From Phyllobacteriaceae bacterium (GTDB taxonomy: Bacteria; Pseudomonadota; Alphaproteobacteria; Rhizobiales; Rhizobiaceae), in assembly GCA_002708825.1 (NCBI GenBank), contig PAPF01000019.1, positions 1 to 64,000 of the forward strand: DNA of 64,000 bases, written 5' to 3'. The notes beneath the pieces were generated by a model. The model did not search any database and was not told the DNA's origin. It saw only the letters and a program-made list of their open reading frames with translations. A program made the position numbers and the translations under genes. This document shows, one piece after another, positions 30,455-41,902 of the stretch; the first letter of the stretch is position 1, and the number at the start of each line of letters is the position of its first letter.

Positions 30455-31855
30455 ATGATCGCCGCCACCGCATTTGCAGGCAGGAATGTCGCCCTGTTCG
30501 GACTTGGCGGTTCGGGCGTTGCCACGGCACATGCCCTGCTTGCCGGCGGTGCGGCCGTGACCGGCTGGGATGACAATCCCGACAGTGTCGCAAAAGCCGC
30601 TGAATCGGGTATCGCGACAACCGACCTTCGGCAATCCGACTGGACCGGTTTCGATGCGCTGGTGCTCTCGCCCGGAGTGCCGCTGACCCATCCGAGGCCG
30701 CACTGGAGCGTCGATCTGGCGACCGCATCCGGCGTGCCGATCATCGGCGATGTCGAACTGTTCGTTCGCGAAAGGGCGAAACGCTCGCCGAGTGCGCCCT
30801 TCATTGCCGTCACTGGGACCAACGGAAAATCGACGACCACGGCGCTCATTGCGCACCTTGTTTCCTCTGCTGGCCGGGATACACAGATGGGGGGCAATAT
30901 CGGCCGGGCAGTGATGACCCTCGATCAGCCGGAACCGCAGCGGCACTATGTTGTTGAATGCTCTTCCTACCAGATCGACCTTGCGCCCTCGATCAACCCG
31001 TCCGCCGGTATCCTGCTCAACCTGACGCCGGACCATCTGGACCGCCATGGTTCGATGGAGCACTACGCGAGCATCAAGGAACGGCTGGTCGCGGGCAGCG
31101 ATACGGCCATTGTCGGTGTCGATGACGAATGGTGCGCCGCCATTGCCCGGCGTCTTGAATTGGCGGGCCGGCGTGTCGTGCCGATCTCGGTGACCCGGCA
31201 TCTGGGCGAAGGCATTTTCGCCGACGGCTCGGACCTGGTGCTTGCGCAGAATGGCCAGAACCGTGTGATCGCCTCGCTGGAGGGCATCGGCTCGTTGCGT
31301 GGACGCCACAATGCACAAAATGCGCTGGCGGCGGTTGCCGCCTGTCTCGTCGCCGGCTTGACGGAAGAGGACATCGTCAAGGGTCTGCGCAGCTTTCCCG
31401 GGCTTGCCCATCGCATGGAGCAGATCGGCCGCCTTGGCGACGTGCTGTTCATCAACGATTCCAAAGCCACGAACGCCGAAGCGGCAGCACCTGCACTGTC
31501 TTCCTTCGAGCGTATCCACTGGATTGCGGGCGGGTTGCCCAAGAGTGGCGGCATCGAACCACTCAGGCCTTTTTTCCCGAGGATCGCCAAGGCCTATCTG
31601 ATCGGCGAAGCGGCGGCAGCATTCGCCGCAACGATCGGCGATGCGGCACCATTCGAGATTTCCGGCGATCTTGCCTCGGCCGTCAGGCACGCCGCCAATG
31701 ATGCGCTGGCCGAAGGCGCGGGCGTTGTCCTCCTCTCGCCGGCTTGTGCCAGCTTCGACCAGTTCCGGAATTTCGAAATGCGCGGCGATGCGTTCCGCGA
31801 GGCCGTACTAGCATTGGGAAACGTAACCCGTATCGGGGGAGACAGCCATGGTTAG
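30455..31855 (+). CDS. murD: UDP-MurNAc-L-Ala:D-Glu ligase
   Basis: [84 protein letters not shown]. Confidence 0.97.
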   Translation: MIAATAFAGRNVALFGLGGSGVATAHALLAGGAAVTGWDDNPDSVAKAAESGIATTDLRQSDWTGFDALVLSPGVPLTHPRPHWSVDLATASGVPIIGDVELFVRERAKRSPSAPFIAVTGTNGKSTTTALIAHLVSSAGRDTQMGGNIGRAVMTLDQPEPQRHYVVECSSYQIDLAPSINPSAGILLNLTPDHLDRHGSMEHYASIKERLVAGSDTAIVGVDDEWCAAIARRLELAGRRVVPISVTRHLGEGIFADGSDLVLAQNGQNRVIASLEGIGSLRGRHNAQNALAAVAACLVAGLTEEDIVKGLRSFPGLAHRMEQIGRLGDVLFINDSKATNAEAAAPALSSFERIHWIAGGLPKSGGIEPLRPFFPRIAKAYLIGEAAAAFAATIGDAAPFEISGDLASAVRHAANDALAEGAGVVLLSPACASFDQFRNFEMRGDAFREAVLALGNVTRIGGDSHG

Positions 31856-33005
31856 CCGTGCAGAACGAGGCCAGGTTTCCGACTGGTGGTGGACAGTGGA
31901 CAGGTGGCTTCTGTCGGCCTTCATCATGCTCATGGTGCTGGGGGTGGTGCTGTCTTTCGCGGCCAGTCCCGCAGTTGCCGAAAGGATCGGCCTCGACAGC
32001 TACCATTTCGCGACCCGGCAGATCGTATTCATGATCCCGGCGCTGGCGGCGATGATCGCGATCTCCTTTCTCAGCCCGAAGAATATCCGGCGGTTTGCCC
32101 TGCTCATGCTTGCAGGGTCGCTGGTGCTCATGGTTGCCGCATTGTTCTTCGGCATAGAGGTCAAGGGGTCGCGGCGGTGGATCTACCTCTTCGGCGTATC
32201 GATCCAGCCGTCGGAATATCTCAAGCCCGCATTCGTCATCATCTGTGCCTGGCTGTTTTCAGAACATGTGAAAAATCCCGAAATCCCGGGTAACCTGTTC
32301 GCCATCATCCTGCTCGGTCTCGTCGTCGCTCTTCTGGTCGCCCAACCGGATCTCGGCCAGACACTGCTTGTCACGGCGACATGGGGCATCATGTTCTTCC
32401 TCGCCGGCCTGTCCTGGATCTGGATCTTCCTGCTTGGCGGACTGGGAATCGCCGGCGCCCTCGGGGCCTATCTGTCCTTTCCCCATGTCGCGGGCCGTAT
32501 TGACCGGTTCCTGACCGGTGAGGGCGATACCTACCAGGTCGACCGGGCGCTGGAAGCCGTCGTTCGCGGTAGCTGGCTTGGGCAGGGGCCGGGTGAGGGG
32601 ACGATCAAGCGGGTTCTTCCCGACAGTCATACCGATTTCGTCTTCGCCGTCGCCGCGGAGGAATTCGGCATTGTGCTTTGCCTCATCATCCTGGCGCTGT
32701 TTGCCTTCGTGGTGCTGCGTGCGATGGCACTGGCGCTTCGCGAGCGAGACGATTTCGCGCGGCTTGCGATCACGGGCCTGGTGACACTGTTCGGATTCCA
32801 GTCGATCATCAACATGGGCGTGAACCTGCAATTGCTGCCGGCCAAGGGCATGACGCTGCCATTCATTTCCTATGGCGGTTCCTCGCTGGTGGCCATGGCC
32901 ATATCGATGGGCATGGTTCTGGCCCTGACCCGTGTACGTCCGGAGAAACGGACCCAGTTCGGCTGGCCCGCGCGCCCGGCACCGCTGCCGCGACCGGCGG
33001 AGTAG
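31848..33005 (+). CDS. ftsW: FtsW-type SEDS protein
   Basis: Multi-[80 protein letters not shown]. Confidence 0.97.
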   Translation: MVSRAERGQVSDWWWTVDRWLLSAFIMLMVLGVVLSFAASPAVAERIGLDSYHFATRQIVFMIPALAAMIAISFLSPKNIRRFALLMLAGSLVLMVAALFFGIEVKGSRRWIYLFGVSIQPSEYLKPAFVIICAWLFSEHVKNPEIPGNLFAIILLGLVVALLVAQPDLGQTLLVTATWGIMFFLAGLSWIWIFLLGGLGIAGALGAYLSFPHVAGRIDRFLTGEGDTYQVDRALEAVVRGSWLGQGPGEGTIKRVLPDSHTDFVFAVAAEEFGIVLCLIILALFAFVVLRAMALALRERDDFARLAITGLVTLFGFQSIINMGVNLQLLPAKGMTLPFISYGGSSLVAMAISMGMVLALTRVRPEKRTQFGWPARPAPLPRPAE

Positions 33006-33009
33006 GATC

Positions 33010-34110
33010 ATGGCGGACAAGGGCGTCATCGTGCTGGCGGCGGGGGGAACCGGCGGTCACCTTTTTCCCGCCGAGGCGTTGGCACATGAACTCAAGGGGC
33101 GGGGATGGTCCGTTCATCTGGCGACCGATGAGCGCGCGAACCGCTATTCCGCAGCCTTTCCGGCCGACGATATCCACATCATTCCTTCGGCAACCCTGGG
33201 GTCCAGGAACCCGGTCGCCATGATCAGGACATTGCTCACGCTCTGGCGTGGCGTGCGGGAAGCACAGAGGGTTTTTGCCCGCATCAAGCCGAGCGCGGTT
33301 GTCGGATTTGGCGGCTATCCGACACTGCCCCCGCTGTTCGCCGCGACCCGGATCGGCCTGCCGACAATGATCCACGAACAGAACGCGGTGATGGGGCGGG
33401 CGAACAAGGCGCTCGCGGGCCGCGTCACCGCCATCGCGGGCGGTTTCCTGGGGCCAGATGGTGCGGCAAGCAAGGAGCGTGTCCACATCACCGGAAACCC
33501 GGTGCGTCCGGACGTGCTTGCAGCCATGGACATACCCTATTCCCGTCCGGATACCGGGCCGATCAATCTCCTGGTCTTTGGCGGCAGCCAGGGCGCGAAG
33601 TTTTTCTCGGACATGGTACCGGAGGCAATCGCCTTGTTGCCCGAGCCTCTTCGCAGGCGGCTTCGGGTGACGCAACAGGCGAGGCCGGAGGATGAGGCGC
33701 GTGTGAGGACCGCCTATGGAAAACTCGGTATTTCGGCGGAGATCTCTCCTTTCTTCGAGGCAATGGCGGAGCGCATGGCAAGCGCCCATTTCATCATTTG
33801 CCGGTCAGGCGCGTCCACCGTGTCGGAAATCGCAGCCATCGGCCGACCGGCCCTGCTTGTGCCCTATCCCTATGCGCTGGACCATGACCAGGCTGCCAAT
33901 GCAGCCGCATTGAAAGCGCAGGGAGGCGCGGAAGTCCGGGCCCAGGATGAACTAACGGCCGAGGCCATGGCCGGCCTGCTCGAAGACCTTGTTTCTCGGC
34001 CCGAACGCCTTTCATCCATGGCCGCTGCGGCGAAACGGACCGGGAAACCCGAGGCTGCACAGTTGCTTGCCGATCTTGCAGAGGCTATTGCCTCGGGAAC
34101 CAGAATTTAG
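33010..34110 (+). CDS. murG: UDP-GlcNAc:lipid I N-acetylglucosaminyltransferase
   Basis: [100 protein letters not shown]. Confidence 0.97.
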   Translation: MADKGVIVLAAGGTGGHLFPAEALAHELKGRGWSVHLATDERANRYSAAFPADDIHIIPSATLGSRNPVAMIRTLLTLWRGVREAQRVFARIKPSAVVGFGGYPTLPPLFAATRIGLPTMIHEQNAVMGRANKALAGRVTAIAGGFLGPDGAASKERVHITGNPVRPDVLAAMDIPYSRPDTGPINLLVFGGSQGAKFFSDMVPEAIALLPEPLRRRLRVTQQARPEDEARVRTAYGKLGISAEISPFFEAMAERMASAHFIICRSGASTVSEIAAIGRPALLVPYPYALDHDQAANAAALKAQGGAEVRAQDELTAEAMAGLLEDLVSRPERLSSMAAAAKRTGKPEAAQLLADLAEAIASGTRI

Positions 34111-34135
34111 TCCGGATCAGACAGGGAGTGCGCGC

Positions 34136-35542
34136 ATGAAAATGCCGCAGAACATCGGACCGGTGCATTTCATCGGCATCGGCGGCATCGGCATGAGCGG
34201 CATAGCCGAGGTGCTGAACAATCTCGGCTACACCGTTCAAGGGTCTGACCAGGCTGACAATGCCAATGTGCAGCGCCTTCGCGAGAAGGGGATCGAGGTC
34301 CATGTCGGTCACCGCGCCGAAAACCTCGGTGACGCCGAAGTCGTGGTTGTCTCGACCGCGATCCGGAAAACGAATCCGGAACTGCAGGCGGCCAGGGCGC
34401 GGTTCCTGCCCATCGTGCGGCGTGCGGAAATGCTGGCTGAACTGATGCGGTTCCGGCAGGCCGTTGCCGTGGGAGGAACCCATGGAAAGACCACGACGAC
34501 CTCAATGATCGCGACGCTGCTCGATGCAGGCAAACTCGACCCGACCGTCATCAATGGCGGGATCATCAATGCCTATGGCACGAATGCGCGGATGGGCGAG
34601 GGCGAATGGATGGTCGTCGAGGCGGACGAGAGCGACGGCACCTTCCTCAAGCTGCCGGCCGATGTCGCGGTCGTTACCAATATCGATCCGGAGCATCTCG
34701 ATCACTATGTGTCGTTCGACAAGGTTCGCGAGGCGTTCAAGCAATTCGTCGAAAACGTGCCGTTCTACGGGTTCGGTGTGATGTGCATCGATCATCACGA
34801 GGTGCAGGCGCTGGTCAGCCGGATCGAGGACCGCAGGATCGTCACCTACGGGCAGAACCAGCAGGCGGATGTCCGCTTTTCCAATCACAGGATGGATGGT
34901 GCTGTCTCGGTGTTCGACGTCGTGATCCGTGACAGGAAAAGCGGCGCGGAAACCCGGCTGGACGGATTGCGGCTTCCCATGCCAGGGCGGCACAACGTTT
35001 CCAACGCGGTTGCCGCCATTGCGGTGGCGCACGAATTGGGTATAGGCCCGGAGGATATCCGCAAGGGTCTCATGGCGTTTGGCGGTGTGAAGCGGCGTTT
35101 CACCCATACCGGTTCGTGGAACGGGGTCGAGGTTTTCGATGACTACGGCCACCATCCGGTCGAGATCAAGGCGGTCCTTGCCGCCGCGCGCGACGCCTGC
35201 AACGGGCGGGTAATTGCCATCGCGCAGCCACATCGGTTCACGCGTCTGCGCGATCTCTTCGACGACTTCGCCGCGTGTTTCAACGATGCAAACATGGTTG
35301 GAATCCTTCCGGTCTATTCCGCCGGTGAAGATGCAATCGAGGGTGTGAATTCGGAAACCCTGGTGGAAAAAATCCGTGCCGGCGGTCACCGTGATGCCCG
35401 CCTTCTGGAAGATCAGGCGGCAATCGCTCCTTTCGTGCGCGAAAACGCCAAGCCCGGTGACTTCGTGGTGTTCCTTGGTGCTGGCAACATTTCCGCGTGG
35501 GCATATGCCTTGCCGAAGGACCTAAACGGCGAGAAGGCGTGA
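34136..35542 (+). CDS. murC: UDP-MurNAc:L-alanine ligase
   Basis: [69 protein letters not shown]. Confidence 0.97.
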   Translation: MKMPQNIGPVHFIGIGGIGMSGIAEVLNNLGYTVQGSDQADNANVQRLREKGIEVHVGHRAENLGDAEVVVVSTAIRKTNPELQAARARFLPIVRRAEMLAELMRFRQAVAVGGTHGKTTTTSMIATLLDAGKLDPTVINGGIINAYGTNARMGEGEWMVVEADESDGTFLKLPADVAVVTNIDPEHLDHYVSFDKVREAFKQFVENVPFYGFGVMCIDHHEVQALVSRIEDRRIVTYGQNQQADVRFSNHRMDGAVSVFDVVIRDRKSGAETRLDGLRLPMPGRHNVSNAVAAIAVAHELGIGPEDIRKGLMAFGGVKRRFTHTGSWNGVEVFDDYGHHPVEIKAVLAAARDACNGRVIAIAQPHRFTRLRDLFDDFAACFNDANMVGILPVYSAGEDAIEGVNSETLVEKIRAGGHRDARLLEDQAAIAPFVRENAKPGDFVVFLGAGNISAWAYALPKDLNGEKA

Positions 35543-36513
35543 TGGCGCTGGTTGACGGTGAGGCGCTGCTGAAGAAACTGGCTGGCCGGTTGCAAGGCGT
35601 TCGCGGATCACTGATGCCCAATGCACCCATGGATGCCGTGACATGGTTTCGCGCCGGCGGTCCCGCGGAAGTCCTGTTTCAACCCGTCGATGAGGAAGAC
35701 CTTTCGGATTTCATGCGTGCGATACCGGAGGACATTCCGGTCATGCCGGTCGGGGTCGGATCGAACCTTCTGGTTCGTGACGGAGGCATCCCCGGTTTCG
35801 TCATCCGGCCTGCGGTCAAGGGTTTCGGCCGAATCGAACGCGTGGGCGACACCGGGCTGCGCGCCGGCGTACGGGTACCCGACCGGATGCTTGCTGCCGC
35901 CGCACGCGACGCCGAAATCGCCGGTTTCCACTTCTACCACGGTATCCCCGGCGCCGTCGGCGGCGCGTTGCGCATGAATGCCGGCGCCAACGGGGTTGAA
36001 ACGAAGGACCGGGTGGTGGAAGTGCGGGCCGTGGACCGCAAGGGCGAACTGCATGTCCTTTCCCTTGAGAAGATGGGCTATTCCTATCGTCATTCGGAAG
36101 CGCCGGAGGATCTGATCTTCACGTCTGCCCTCTTCCGCGGAGAAGCGGGTGAACGCGAAGCGATACAGGTTGCGATGGATGAGGTGCAACGCCATCGCGA
36201 AACGGTGCAGCCGGTCAAGGAGAAGACCGGCGGATCGACCTTCCGCAATCCCGAAGGTACGTCTGCCTGGAAGGAAATCGACAGGGCGGGTTGCCGCGGA
36301 CTGATGATCGGAGCAGCCCAGATGTCTCCGCTCCACTGCAATTTCATGATCAACACGGGCAGCGCCAGCGGTCACGATCTCGAACTGCTTGGCGAGACCG
36401 TCCGGTCCCGGGTGCTCGATGCCTCCGGCATTCCCCTGCACTGGGAGATCAAGCGGCTGGGCCTGTTCGAACCCCATCGCACCGTCGCGGCTTTCCTCGG
36501 GCGGGAGCAATAG
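35542..36513 (+). CDS. murB: UDP-N-acetylenolpyruvoylglucosamine reductase
   Basis: [62 protein letters not shown]. Confidence 0.96.
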   Translation: MALVDGEALLKKLAGRLQGVRGSLMPNAPMDAVTWFRAGGPAEVLFQPVDEEDLSDFMRAIPEDIPVMPVGVGSNLLVRDGGIPGFVIRPAVKGFGRIERVGDTGLRAGVRVPDRMLAAAARDAEIAGFHFYHGIPGAVGGALRMNAGANGVETKDRVVEVRAVDRKGELHVLSLEKMGYSYRHSEAPEDLIFTSALFRGEAGEREAIQVAMDEVQRHRETVQPVKEKTGGSTFRNPEGTSAWKEIDRAGCRGLMIGAAQMSPLHCNFMINTGSASGHDLELLGETVRSRVLDASGIPLHWEIKRLGLFEPHRTVAAFLGREQ

Positions 36514-36519
36514 GCGCCC

Positions 36520-38469
36520 ATGCACCAGACGCGGAGACCCGAGGCGGTGGCATTTTCCGGGTACATGCCATTCGTTGACGGGCTTCGCGCCCTGGCCGTG
36601 ATCGCCGTCGTTCTGAATCACGCCCACATGCCAGGGTTTTCAGGCGGGTTCTCCGGTGTTGACATCTTCTTCGTCATTTCCGGCTTTCTGATCATCGGGC
36701 AGATCAGGAGCGAAATCGCCAGCGGTGATTTCTCGATCCTGCGCTTCTATGCGCGCAGAACGCTGCGCATCCTGCCGGTCTTCTTCCTCGTGCTCGCATG
36801 TACCTTCCTGGCGGCGCCGTTTTTCCTCTTCATTCCGGATGCCTATGAGAGCTTTGCAAAGTCGGCCGTCGCCGCACCGCTGATGATCTCCAACATCCTG
36901 TTCTTCGTGGAGCAGGGTTATTTCGACACGGCCGCACAACTGAAGCCTCTGCTTCACACCTGGACGCTTTCGGTTGAAGAGCAGTTCTATCTGGTGGTTC
37001 CGGTGTTGCTGCTTGGCCTGGTCTGGCTGTACAGGCGCGGTTTCCGCCACGCCGAACCGGTCGCTGCCGTTGCCATCTTCGCCCTCTCGCTCCTGGCGTG
37101 CATCGTCTGGACTGATACCGGAGACCGCAATCCGGCCTTCTACCTGACGCCGTTCAGGGCATGGGAATTCGTTGCCGGGGGCCTGATCGTTCCCGCGGTC
37201 GCCCATCGGCTCGCGCGCCTGCCGGTCTTTGTACTGGAAGCATTGGCACTGGCGGGCATGGCGCTGATTGCCGTCGCAATCGCGGGCGTATCGGAAAACA
37301 GCACCTGGCCGGGATGGCTGGCGCTGCTGCCCGTCATCGGGACAAGTCTTGTCATCGCAGTCTCACTGGCCCGGCCCGACGTCGTGGTCGCCCGCCTGTT
37401 GTCGATGCGATTGCCGGTCGCGATCGGTCTTGTTTCCTACGGCTGGTATCTTTGGCACTGGCCTCTCCTCGCCTTCGGCCGCATGTCCCGGACGGAGCCC
37501 GGTCTCTCCATCGATCTGCTGCTTGGCGGCGTTGCCGGACTGGGTCTGGCGACTGTCAGTTACCTGCTGGTCGAAAAACCGGTTCGCCAGTGGCGCAAGC
37601 GCGCGAAACCCGAAAAGAACGCCGGGCGAATCTTTGCCAGCGGTTTTGCAGGAGTCTTCATGATGGCGGCGCTTGGCGGCGGGATCACCTATGCCGGGTA
37701 TCTGGCCAACGACCGTCATATCCGCAACCTCTATGCGACGGAAGGCGCCGGAACCCTAGACAATGGTTGCCGGGTCCGGACCGGGGATGCGGTCCCGGAG
37801 TATTGCGTTGCCGGCGACTACGTCCTGATCCTGGGGGATTCCCATGCCGACGCGCTTCAACCCGCCATGGCCAAGGTTGCCGGGGAACGCGGATTGAACG
37901 CGCTATCGCTTGCACGCGGCGGATGCCGCCTGTCGTGGTTCTCCCCGCAATCCATGCAGTCCGGCGACCTGCATCGCTGCTCCAACCTGGTGACCGCCTT
38001 GAAGGGCGTCATGGCGGGACCGAACCTGCCGCGCGCTGTTCTCATTACCTCCATCTTCCTGCCGGGAAGCGTACCGGACAAGGATGAGGCATCGGAGTTG
38101 GTAAGGCAATTTGCCGACGCCGGCGTGCGTGTCTTGCTGATCGGTCCGACACCGCGCTTCGATCAACCGGCTCTCGATTGTGTTCATGGCGCCGAGCGGA
38201 CCGGTGGCGACCGGCGGCGGTGCAGCGTGTCCCGCGCACAGACAGACGCCATGTTCAACGGGGTCGTGCCCCTGTTGCGCTCCGCTGCCGGACAGGTTGA
38301 GGACGCGCGGGCCATCGATATCCTTCCAGCCTTCTGTGATGACCAGGTCTGCCGACCGGACGCCAACGGCGTGCTGTTTTTCCGGGATCGCGATCACCTG
38401 TATCCGGCCGGGGTTCATCGCCTCGTCGAACTGTACCCGGACGATTTCGCCTGGGCACTTGGCCGATAA
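36520..38469 (+). CDS. Acyltransferase-3 fused to SGNH domain (OafA/OatA-like O-acyltransferase)
   Basis: AT3: YMPFVDGLRALAVIAVVLNHAHMPGFSGGFSGVDIFFVISGFLI, FYARRTLRILPVFF, WTLSVEEQFYLVVPV. SGNH: VLILGDSHADALQPAM and C-terminal DRDHLYPAGVHRL (DxxH). Starts 6 nt after the murB stop. Confidence 0.93.
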   Translation: MHQTRRPEAVAFSGYMPFVDGLRALAVIAVVLNHAHMPGFSGGFSGVDIFFVISGFLIIGQIRSEIASGDFSILRFYARRTLRILPVFFLVLACTFLAAPFFLFIPDAYESFAKSAVAAPLMISNILFFVEQGYFDTAAQLKPLLHTWTLSVEEQFYLVVPVLLLGLVWLYRRGFRHAEPVAAVAIFALSLLACIVWTDTGDRNPAFYLTPFRAWEFVAGGLIVPAVAHRLARLPVFVLEALALAGMALIAVAIAGVSENSTWPGWLALLPVIGTSLVIAVSLARPDVVVARLLSMRLPVAIGLVSYGWYLWHWPLLAFGRMSRTEPGLSIDLLLGGVAGLGLATVSYLLVEKPVRQWRKRAKPEKNAGRIFASGFAGVFMMAALGGGITYAGYLANDRHIRNLYATEGAGTLDNGCRVRTGDAVPEYCVAGDYVLILGDSHADALQPAMAKVAGERGLNALSLARGGCRLSWFSPQSMQSGDLHRCSNLVTALKGVMAGPNLPRAVLITSIFLPGSVPDKDEASELVRQFADAGVRVLLIGPTPRFDQPALDCVHGAERTGGDRRRCSVSRAQTDAMFNGVVPLLRSAAGQVEDARAIDILPAFCDDQVCRPDANGVLFFRDRDHLYPAGVHRLVELYPDDFAWALGR

Positions 38470-38522
38470 AGCGGTTCGGGCGCCAGCGCCTGAAGATATT
38501 TCCGGCAGGTTATCAAACGAGG

Positions 38523-38537
38523 TAAACGACCTGTTAA
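38523..38537. promoter_or_regulatory. CtrA-like half-consensus TAAA-N7-TTAA upstream of ddl
   Basis: TAAACGACCTGTTAA, one mismatch to TTAA-N7-TTAA. Confidence 0.3.
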
Positions 38538-38580
38538 CGGTCTGGGCTGCACCTTGATCCGAACGCAATGGCGTGGCTGC

Positions 38581-38659
38581 GATTCGGGTTTTTGCTCCAC
38601 GGGCTTGCCACGGAATCAACTCTCTGATTCCTTGGTGACAGGGGTTTCATCATTGAGTC
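38581..38659. promoter_or_regulatory. Cluster of four GANTC (CcrM-type) sites in the ddl upstream region
   Basis: GATTC 38581, GAATC 38613, GATTC 38626, GAGTC 38655; the middle two form a 28-bp dyad 38608-38635. Confidence 0.55.
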
Positions 38660-38746
38660 GCGTTGGCGCGCGTGTTGCGCGGCCGGGCACAGGGTCCGGC
38701 CGAGGGACTATTGCGTGCCGGACGCTGCGCGGAAGAGGGGTTTGTG

Positions 38747-39673
38747 ATGGCAAGGAAGCACGTGGCGGTGCTGATGGGCGGTTTCTCGTCCGAGCGTCCC
38801 GTCAGCCTGGCTTCGGGTAAGGCCTGCGCCGATGCGCTTGAGGCCGAGGGCTATCGCGTGTCCCGGATTGACGTTGACCGCAACGTCGCCATGGTGCTTG
38901 CGGACCTGAGTCCGGATGCCGTGTTCAATGCCCTGCATGGACCTTTCGGGGAAGACGGCACGATACAGGGCATCCTGGAATATCTGCAGATCCCCTATAC
39001 CCATTCCGGTGTTCTTGCCTCGGCCCTTGCCATGGACAAGGACAAGTCAAAGAAGCTCGCCAAGGTGGCGGGAATTCCGGTCGCCGAATCGAAGGTCATG
39101 AACCGGTTCGAGATCACGTCCGCGCATCCGATGAAGCCGCCCTACGTGGTCAAGCCGGTTGCCGAAGGTTCGAGTTTCGGCGTCGTCATCGTCAAGGAGG
39201 ATCAACCGCATCCGCCCCAGGTCATCACATCGGATGACTGGAAATATGGCGACCGCGTCATGGTGGAGCGGTTTGTGCATGGACGTGAACTGACCTGCAC
39301 CGTGATGGGTGATGTTGCGCTTGGCGTCACCGAGATCATCCCGGTGGGGCACCAGTTCTACGACTACGATTCAAAGTATGTCTCGGGCGGATCGAAGCAT
39401 GAATGCCCGGCGCGGCTTTCACCAAATATTTACCAAAAAATACAGACACTGGCGCTGAAGGCTCATCAGATTCTGGGATGCCGCGGCGTAACCCGATCCG
39501 ACTTCCGCTATGACGACCGCCATTCCGAAAACGGCGAACTGATCTGGCTGGAGGTCAATACGCAGCCCGGGATGACCGAAACATCGCTGGCGCCTGAACT
39601 GGCGCGGCATGCCGGTCACAGTTTCGGTGAGTTCGTGAGTTGGATGGTGGAGGACGCATCGTGCATGCGCTGA
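38747..39673 (+). CDS. ddl: D-alanine--D-alanine ligase
   Basis: [73 protein letters not shown]. Confidence 0.96.
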   Translation: MARKHVAVLMGGFSSERPVSLASGKACADALEAEGYRVSRIDVDRNVAMVLADLSPDAVFNALHGPFGEDGTIQGILEYLQIPYTHSGVLASALAMDKDKSKKLAKVAGIPVAESKVMNRFEITSAHPMKPPYVVKPVAEGSSFGVVIVKEDQPHPPQVITSDDWKYGDRVMVERFVHGRELTCTVMGDVALGVTEIIPVGHQFYDYDSKYVSGGSKHECPARLSPNIYQKIQTLALKAHQILGCRGVTRSDFRYDDRHSENGELIWLEVNTQPGMTETSLAPELARHAGHSFGEFVSWMVEDASCMR

Positions 39674-40578
39674 AGCGTGGAATCGCCGGGATTGCAGGGA
39701 CGGGGCGTGCCGATGCGCCCGAGCGGCTTGTATTGCCCCGCCTGCTGCGCCGGCCTGTCCGCCATGTTTCGAGGCTGATATCCGGCGAAGTGCATGTCCC
39801 GCGCCATGCCTTTGGCTTGATGGCCGCCGGATTCCTCGGCGCCTCGGCTGCCTATGGTTCGTGGCTTGGCGGTCACGTTCCGGCGATCGTCTCGGCGGTG
39901 GCTTCGGGAACCGGCTTCGCCATTTCGCAGGTCGACATTGCCGGCAACACCGAAACGTCCGAGATCGATGTCATGGGCGCGATCGGTCTGACCGGATGGA
40001 CGGCCTTGCCCGGATTTTCGCCGGAAGCCGCGCGCCAGCGAATCGCCGAACTGCCCTGGGTGCAGGAGGCGTCGGTGCAGAAGGTCTATCCGGGAACCCT
40101 CCAGGTGAAGGTTTCGGAACGTACGCCTTTCGCGCTCTGGCAGCAGGGGGATTCGGTTGCCGTGATCGAGCGCGACGGATCCGTTATCGCACCCTACAGG
40201 AATGACCGGTATGCCAGCCTCCCGCTGGTTGTCGGCCATGGTGCTGCACAGAAGGCAAGCATGTTCATCGCCGGCATGGAGCGCTTCCCTGTCATCGCGC
40301 AACGCGTTCGCGGCTATGTGCGCGTCGCCGACCGGCGCTGGGACCTGATCCTCGACAATGGTGTCACGATCAAGCTGCCGGAGCGCGGCGAGCTTGCAGC
40401 CGTGCAAAAAGTCGTGGAACTGCAACAAGGCGAGGGGCTCCTCGACAAGGATATCGTCAGCGTGGACATGCGGTTGGGCGAGCGCATCGCCATCAGGCTC
40501 AGCGCGGCTGCCGCGGAAGAACGCCGGGAGCGCATGGAGAAGCTGGTGAAGGACGAAGCGAAGCGGGGGCGGACATGA
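39640..40578 (+). CDS. ftsQ: Cell division protein FtsQ (start uncertain: ATG 39640 or GTG 39661)
   Basis: Single TM, POTRA-like [75 protein letters not shown]. Confidence 0.93.
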   Translation: MDGGGRIVHALKRGIAGIAGTGRADAPERLVLPRLLRRPVRHVSRLISGEVHVPRHAFGLMAAGFLGASAAYGSWLGGHVPAIVSAVASGTGFAISQVDIAGNTETSEIDVMGAIGLTGWTALPGFSPEAARQRIAELPWVQEASVQKVYPGTLQVKVSERTPFALWQQGDSVAVIERDGSVIAPYRNDRYASLPLVVGHGAAQKASMFIAGMERFPVIAQRVRGYVRVADRRWDLILDNGVTIKLPERGELAAVQKVVELQQGEGLLDKDIVSVDMRLGERIAIRLSAAAAEERRERMEKLVKDEAKRGRT

Positions 40579-41894
40579 GCCTGCTTTCGGCAACTTCCTC
40601 TTCCTCCTCGCGCCGCACTGGCGTGGTCACCGTGCTCGATGTCGGCTCTTCGAAGATCTGCTGCATCATCGCGCGGCTCATGCCGCGGGATGAAGGCGAA
40701 CTGCTGCGTGGTCGTACCCACGACATCAGGGTGATCGGCATAGGTCATCACCGCTCGGAAGGTGTGAAGTCCGGCGTCATCACTGATCTCGACAGCGCCG
40801 AGCGGGCCATTCGCCATGCTGTCGATGCTGCCGAGAAGATGGCCGGCGTGATGGTCGAATCGCTCATCGTCAACATCTCGGCCGGCCGCCTCAAGAGCGA
40901 GATGTTCTCGGCAACTGTCAATTTGGGCGGCGAAGAAGCCGATGCCAATGACATTCACAAGGTTCTGGTCGCCGGTGCGAGGCAGGCGCAGGCGATCGAA
41001 CGCCAGGTCATCCATTCGCTGGCCACGGGCTATGCTCTGGACGGCGAACGCGGTATTCGCGACCCTCTCGGCATGATCGGCGATACGCTCGGCGTGGAAA
41101 TGCATGTCCTTTCTGCCGACGCGGCGCCACTTCGCAATCTCGAACTCGCAGTAAACCGGTGTCATCTCTCCGTGGAGCGCATGGTCGCCACGCCCTATGC
41201 CAGTGGACTTGCGGCGCTCGTTGACGACGAAACGGAAATGGGGGCCGCCTGCATCGATATCGGCGGCGGGACAATCACGATGTCCGTCTTTGCCAATGGT
41301 CGCTTCGTTCATGGCGATTCGCTGCCGATCGGCGGACGCCACATCACCATGGATCTCGCCCGCGGGCTTTCCACGCGGGTGGAAGCGGCAGAGCGCCTGA
41401 AGGCGATGCATGGATCCGCATTGCCGAGTGCGGCCGACGACCGCGACGTCGTGACGATTCCCTCGATCGACGACGACGGCGGTGATCGGGATGAAGGCCA
41501 GCAAATCCCGCGCGCCATCATGACGCGCATCATCCGCGCCCGTACCGAAGAGATGCTCGAACATGTCCGCGACCGGATGAATGCATCCGGTTTCGGCGCT
41601 GTGGTCGGGCGCCGTGTCGTGCTGACGGGCGGCGGTGCCCAACTCAACGGGCTACCGGAAGTCGCCCGTCGGATTCTGGGACGAAATGTGCGTGTCGGAC
41701 GGCCGCTCGGTGTGGCGGGTTTGCCGCCGGCGGCCAAGGGTCCGGCATTTTCAACCGCAGTCGGCCTGATGATCTATCCGCAGGTGGCAGGGCTGGAGAC
41801 CAGTGTCATGAAGCATTCGAGATGGAGCAGAAGGCTGACGGGAACCGGCGGACGGCTCAGCCGTGTGGGGCAATGGCTGAGAGACAATCTTTGA
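40575..41894 (+). CDS. ftsA: Cell division protein FtsA
   Basis: VVTVLDVGSSKICCIIARL, IDIGGGTITMSVFANGRFVHGDSLPIGGRHITMDLARGL, VLTGGGAQLNGLPEVARRIL. Confidence 0.96.
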   Translation: MSLLSATSSSSSRRTGVVTVLDVGSSKICCIIARLMPRDEGELLRGRTHDIRVIGIGHHRSEGVKSGVITDLDSAERAIRHAVDAAEKMAGVMVESLIVNISAGRLKSEMFSATVNLGGEEADANDIHKVLVAGARQAQAIERQVIHSLATGYALDGERGIRDPLGMIGDTLGVEMHVLSADAAPLRNLELAVNRCHLSVERMVATPYASGLAALVDDETEMGAACIDIGGGTITMSVFANGRFVHGDSLPIGGRHITMDLARGLSTRVEAAERLKAMHGSALPSAADDRDVVTIPSIDDDGGDRDEGQQIPRAIMTRIIRARTEEMLEHVRDRMNASGFGAVVGRRVVLTGGGAQLNGLPEVARRILGRNVRVGRPLGVAGLPPAAKGPAFSTAVGLMIYPQVAGLETSVMKHSRWSRRLTGTGGRLSRVGQWLRDNL

Positions 41895-41902
41895 ATCAAC
41901 GA

